A stretch of 22,886 nucleotides of DNA, taken from contig DASXLL010000071.1 of NCBI GenBank assembly GCA_036496265.1, positions 1-22,886 on the forward strand. The letters run 5' to 3'. The DNA comes from CAYLLN01 sp036496265. GTDB taxonomy: Bacteria > Planctomycetota > Planctomycetia > Pirellulales > Pirellulaceae. This document shows positions 20,635-22,886 of the stretch, piece after piece; the stretch's first letter is position 1; the number at the start of each line of letters is the position of its first letter. The notes beneath the pieces were generated by a model. It had not been told where the DNA came from, did not search any database, and saw only the letters and a list, made by a program, of their open reading frames with translations. Both the position numbers and the translations under genes were made by a program.

Positions 20635-21262
20635 TGGCAGAGAGATCGCGAAAACGCGAAGGAGCGCAAGCCAGAAAGTACAATCGACGATGTGGCAACG
20701 TGGGCATCTCGCTTCGCGATTTCGCGCTTTCGAACTTTCGCGATAACAAGTGGTTGGAATGGCCGTTCTTGATCGCGGCGCGGCGTTGGGCATACGCGCG
20801 AAGATTGTCGCTGCTTGGTGTTATTTGGTCGCTTTGACGCGCTTCCAATAGATCAGGCGGGGAGGGATCGCCTTCGAGCATGCCCCAGACTTCGACGAAC
20901 GATTCGTCATCGGCACGATAGATATATGAGCTTGTCTCGAATTGCTGCTCGCCTTTGGCGGGTCCCGCAGTGACAAGCAGGTTGAAAAACGAATGGACGC
21001 GAACGGGCCCGCGTTTTTCCACTTTGATTGTCGAGGTATGGGACTCGATGACGTTGTTCACGTCGTCGTATGTCGTGACGACGGATTGATCCCCGACGAC
21101 TTCCTTGATCACCTTGAATTGCGTGCCGGCGGTGTTGGCAAAGGTCCGCTCGTAGCGGCCTTCGAGTCGCTTGAGCTCGTCGGCGTTGTCGTCGGCGGCG
21201 CTAGGTTGGGATAGCACCAGCAGGCAGGCGAGAAGTGTCAAGGCAGTTTGAATGGTTCGCAT
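20549..21262 (-). CDS. Small secreted protein with C-terminal frameshift
   Basis: As sequenced the frame encodes 237 residues, but only the first ~135 look genuine. There is a signal peptide (MRTIQTALTLLACLLVLSQPSAADD), then DELKRLEGRYERTF, a layout seen in planctomycete proteins of the TIGR03067 kind. Strong evidence for a frameshift: after GMLEGDPS the current frame reads on through intergenic repeats and into the antisense of the TatD-like gene. The +1 frame gives RLIYWKRVKATK and stops at 20821-20823, a natural C-terminus. The shift falls in a run of four G at 20859-20862 (+ strand). It may be a true mutation, making a pseudogene, or a sequencing error. AAGGAGG upstream of ATG 21262 is a strong ribosome-binding site. 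The function is unknown. Confidence 0.72.
   Translation of the reverse strand: MRTIQTALTLLACLLVLSQPSAADDNADELKRLEGRYERTFANTAGTQFKVIKEVVGDQSVVTTYDDVNNVIESHTSTIKVEKRGPVRVHSFFNLLVTAGPAKGEQQFETSSYIYRADDESFVEVWGMLEGDPSPPDLLEARQSDQITPSSDNLRAYAQRRAAIKNGHSNHLLSRKFESAKSRSEMPTLPHRRLYFLACAPSRFRDLSATMRSSLLPADRHFPPPSPSPETKSSGSG
20645..20744. repeat. Imperfect TCGCG-rich inverted repeat
   Basis: ATCGCGAAAACGCGAA (20645-20660) and TTCGAACTTTCGCGAT (20729-20744) are inverted copies at 13 of 16 positions, with more CGCGA/TCGCG units between. It lies between the convergent TatD-like and secreted-protein genes. Confidence 0.4.
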
Positions 21263-21448
21263 TGAATCCGAGCCTCCTTCATTCGGGACTGATTGCTCAG
21301 AATAAGCTTCTGCGATCGCATTGAAAATCGCGATGTCTCATTTTTTTGCGGCGGCATCGCTGCCTACCCGCGTGCCATGTACGAAGTGTTCGGCAGTCAG
21401 TACAAAGTACGCCGATATGCTGGGCCTCTTTGTTGATTAGGAGCAGAT
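21263..21448. other. Divergent intergenic region, secreted protein / PfkB kinase
   Basis: 186 bp with ribosome-binding sites at both ends: AAGGAGG for the minus gene and AGGAG at 21439-21443 for the kinase. A short inverted repeat, GCGAT/ATCGC, lies near 21315-21335. No confident promoter was found. Confidence 0.4.
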
Positions 21449-22444
21449 GTGGCTGAAACGCGATTTGACGTTTTGTGCATCGGGAATGCCATTGTCGATG
21501 TGCTGGCGCGGGTGGAGGATTCGCTCCTCGCGCGACATGCGTTGACGAAGGGCATGATGCGGCTGATCGATGAGGAGACGGCGGAGAAACTGTACGGCGA
21601 CATGGGACCGGCTGTGGAGATTTCTGGGGGGTCGGCCGGGAACACGGCAGCGGGGATTGCGTCGCTCGGCGGTCGGGCGGCGTATTTGGGCAAGGTCAAG
21701 AATGATCAGCTCGGGGCAGTATTCACTCACGATTTGCGGGCGCAGGGGGTGAGTTTCGAATCGGTACATGCCAACTCGGGGCCGGCGACGGCGCGGAGTT
21801 TCATTTTGGTGACGCCGGACGGCGAGCGGACGATGAACACGTATCTGGGCGCGTGCGGGAATTTTACAACCGCCGATGTGGATGCTGAAATTGTGGCCAG
21901 CTCTAAGGTCACGTATTTGGAAGGCTATTTGTGGGACCGGCCAGAAGCGAAGGAAGCTTTTCAGATGGCGGCGGAGATGGCCCGCAAGGCGGGCCGAAAA
22001 ACGGCGATCACGTTATCCGATTCCTTTTGCGTCGATCGCCATCGCGACAGTTTTTTGGAGCTGATTTGCAAGCACATTGACATTGTCTTTGCCAACGAGA
22101 GCGAGATTTGCGCGTTGTATCAGACGCCTGATTTTGAAGCGGCACGGGAGGCGGCGCGAGCCGATTGCGCGATCGCTGTGCTCACTCGCTCGGAGCAAGG
22201 ATCAGTGATTGTGCAGGGCGAGGCGACATGGAAGGTGCCGGCGAGTCGCGTCGCGAAGGTGGTCGATGCGACGGGCGCCGGCGACCTGTTCGCGGCGGGC
22301 TTTTTGCACGGGCTGACGACCGGCCGGCCGCTCGACCATTGTGCCCGGTTGGGGGCATTGGCTGCCGCGGAAGTGATTTCGCACCTGGGCGCGCGGCCGG
22401 AGGTGAAACTGGCGGAGCACGCGAGAAGCGCGGGGTTGCTTTAA
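21449..22444 (+). CDS. PfkB-family kinase (adenosine kinase-like)
   Basis: A 331-residue PfkB/ribokinase-fold sugar or nucleoside kinase. The N-terminal motif GGSAGNTAAGIASLGGRAAYLG (residues about 60-81) and the C-terminal ATP/catalytic motif DATGAGDLFAAGFLHGL (about 273-289) are both complete; the Asp of GAGD is the catalytic base. The opening FDVLCIGNAIVDVLARV and NTYLGACGNF fit adenosine-kinase-like members, which phosphorylate adenosine to AMP; other nucleosides or sugars cannot be excluded. The start is GTG at 21449, with AGGAG 5 nt upstream; the overlapping ATG at 21447 is out of frame. A hairpin 14 bp after the stop may end the transcript. Confidence 0.9.
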   Translation: MAETRFDVLCIGNAIVDVLARVEDSLLARHALTKGMMRLIDEETAEKLYGDMGPAVEISGGSAGNTAAGIASLGGRAAYLGKVKNDQLGAVFTHDLRAQGVSFESVHANSGPATARSFILVTPDGERTMNTYLGACGNFTTADVDAEIVASSKVTYLEGYLWDRPEAKEAFQMAAEMARKAGRKTAITLSDSFCVDRHRDSFLELICKHIDIVFANESEICALYQTPDFEAAREAARADCAIAVLTRSEQGSVIVQGEATWKVPASRVAKVVDATGAGDLFAAGFLHGLTTGRPLDHCARLGALAAAEVISHLGARPEVKLAEHARSAGLL

Positions 22445-22458
22445 AGCGCTTTAGAGAT

Positions 22459-22475
22459 GGTGGGCACAGCCCACC
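22459..22475. repeat. GGTGGGC/GCCCACC hairpin after the kinase gene
   Basis: A perfect 7-bp stem with ACA loop, 14 bp after the kinase stop. GC-rich and possibly terminating, but no T-tract follows; it also looks like a dispersed REP-type hairpin. A small palindrome AAAGCGCTTT spans the stop codon just before it. Confidence 0.55.
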
Positions 22476-22562
22476 CTACATTACGTACATGGTCTTGACC
22501 TGCTGGGTCTGGTTTTGATAACCAGCGCGTGAGATTGTCGGTCTGCTAGCACGGAGGCTGCG

Positions 22563-22886
22563 ATGTGTGGGCTTTTCGCTGGGCTGAGGCATGGTTTGAT
22601 GGTTTTGGCGACTTTTTTCATGGCGGCGCAGTCGTTTGCGCAAGCGCCACCGGTCGTCGTTCCCGCAGAAGCTCCGGCTGAGCCAGAAGTAAAAATGACC
22701 GACGTGGCGACGATTGAGCAACTGGTGGGCAAAGACTTCGCCAAGGCAGCGGAAATCGTCCGCGATGTTTGGGATTTCGAAATTGTCCGCAAACCTCCGG
22801 TAACCGTCGGCACGTTAGCGGGTGGGATCGTGCTCCTTTGTCTGTCTTACCTTGCTTCGAGCATGGTGAGCCGTTGGGTCGCTCGA
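22563..22886 (+). CDS. N-terminus of a probable MscS-type mechanosensitive channel (partial)
   Basis: An open frame of 108 codons that runs off the end of the window. ATG 22563 follows GGAGG by 5 nt, a strong site. The N-terminus is a signal peptide (LMVLATFFMAAQSFAQA), then a Pro/Ala/Glu-rich linker, then a helix starting VGTLAGGIVLLCLSYLAS followed by SRWVAR. A signal peptide, a short periplasmic part and a first membrane helix ending in basic residues is the common start of larger MscS-family channels, which release solutes under osmotic down-shock. The pore-forming TM3 and the beta domain are outside the window, so the family call is an inference. Confidence 0.55.
   Translation, partial: MCGLFAGLRHGLMVLATFFMAAQSFAQAPPVVVPAEAPAEPEVKMTDVATIEQLVGKDFAKAAEIVRDVWDFEIVRKPPVTVGTLAGGIVLLCLSYLASSMVSRWVAR

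Overview
The window reads as a chromosomal segment of a planctomycete, probably a Pirellulales-type member of Planctomycetota. This is inferred from gene content, not from a marker gene. The indications are a five-haem secreted cytochrome with an inserted PA14-like domain next to a dehydrogenase-like beta-propeller, a BBP2/OmpL-like outer-membrane porin with a cysteine-rich linker, a HEAT-repeat protein paired with a small membrane protein, and many short palindromic repeats between genes. No rRNA, tRNA or CRISPR array was seen.

Layout. 1-1705: a G-rich heptamer tandem repeat, a fluoride channel (crcB), a small probable lipoprotein and three copies of an ~82-bp three-stem repeat. 1706-6612 (minus strand): a MarR regulator, the five-haem cytochrome and the dehydrogenase-like propeller, probably one secreted redox module. 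6730-11570: housekeeping and regulatory genes, namely a small hypothetical, an SRAP/YedK protein, an ArsR regulator, an orphan beta-class DNA methyltransferase, peptidase T and a PolB-type 3'-5' exonuclease. 11564-13656: the membrane protein/HEAT pair. 14063-16682: an intact transposon. 16818-17451: two small genes. 17593-19077: the porin. 19777-22886: a TatD-like hydrolase, a frameshifted small secreted protein, a PfkB-family kinase and the start of a probable MscS channel that runs off the window.

The most interesting object is the 2600-bp element at 14073-16672. It has perfect 12-bp terminal inverted repeats and a perfect 10-bp target duplication. Its transposase carries an N-terminal SWIM zinc finger and the IS4-type Y(2)R(3)E(6)K signature. 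A divergent ribbon-helix-helix gene faces the transposase across a symmetric pair of promoters. A passenger gene encodes a membrane-anchored coiled-coil protein of unknown function. Three TGCCTCAA motifs spaced 19-20 bp apart mark the left end.

A second theme is the repeats. One family sits just 3' of three consecutive minus-strand genes, always in the same orientation. At three other genes (dehydrogenase-like protein, cytochrome, pepT) the likely start codon lies in the loop of a palindrome, so one palindrome arm encodes part of the N-terminus. All family names here come from reading motifs by eye; no database search was run.
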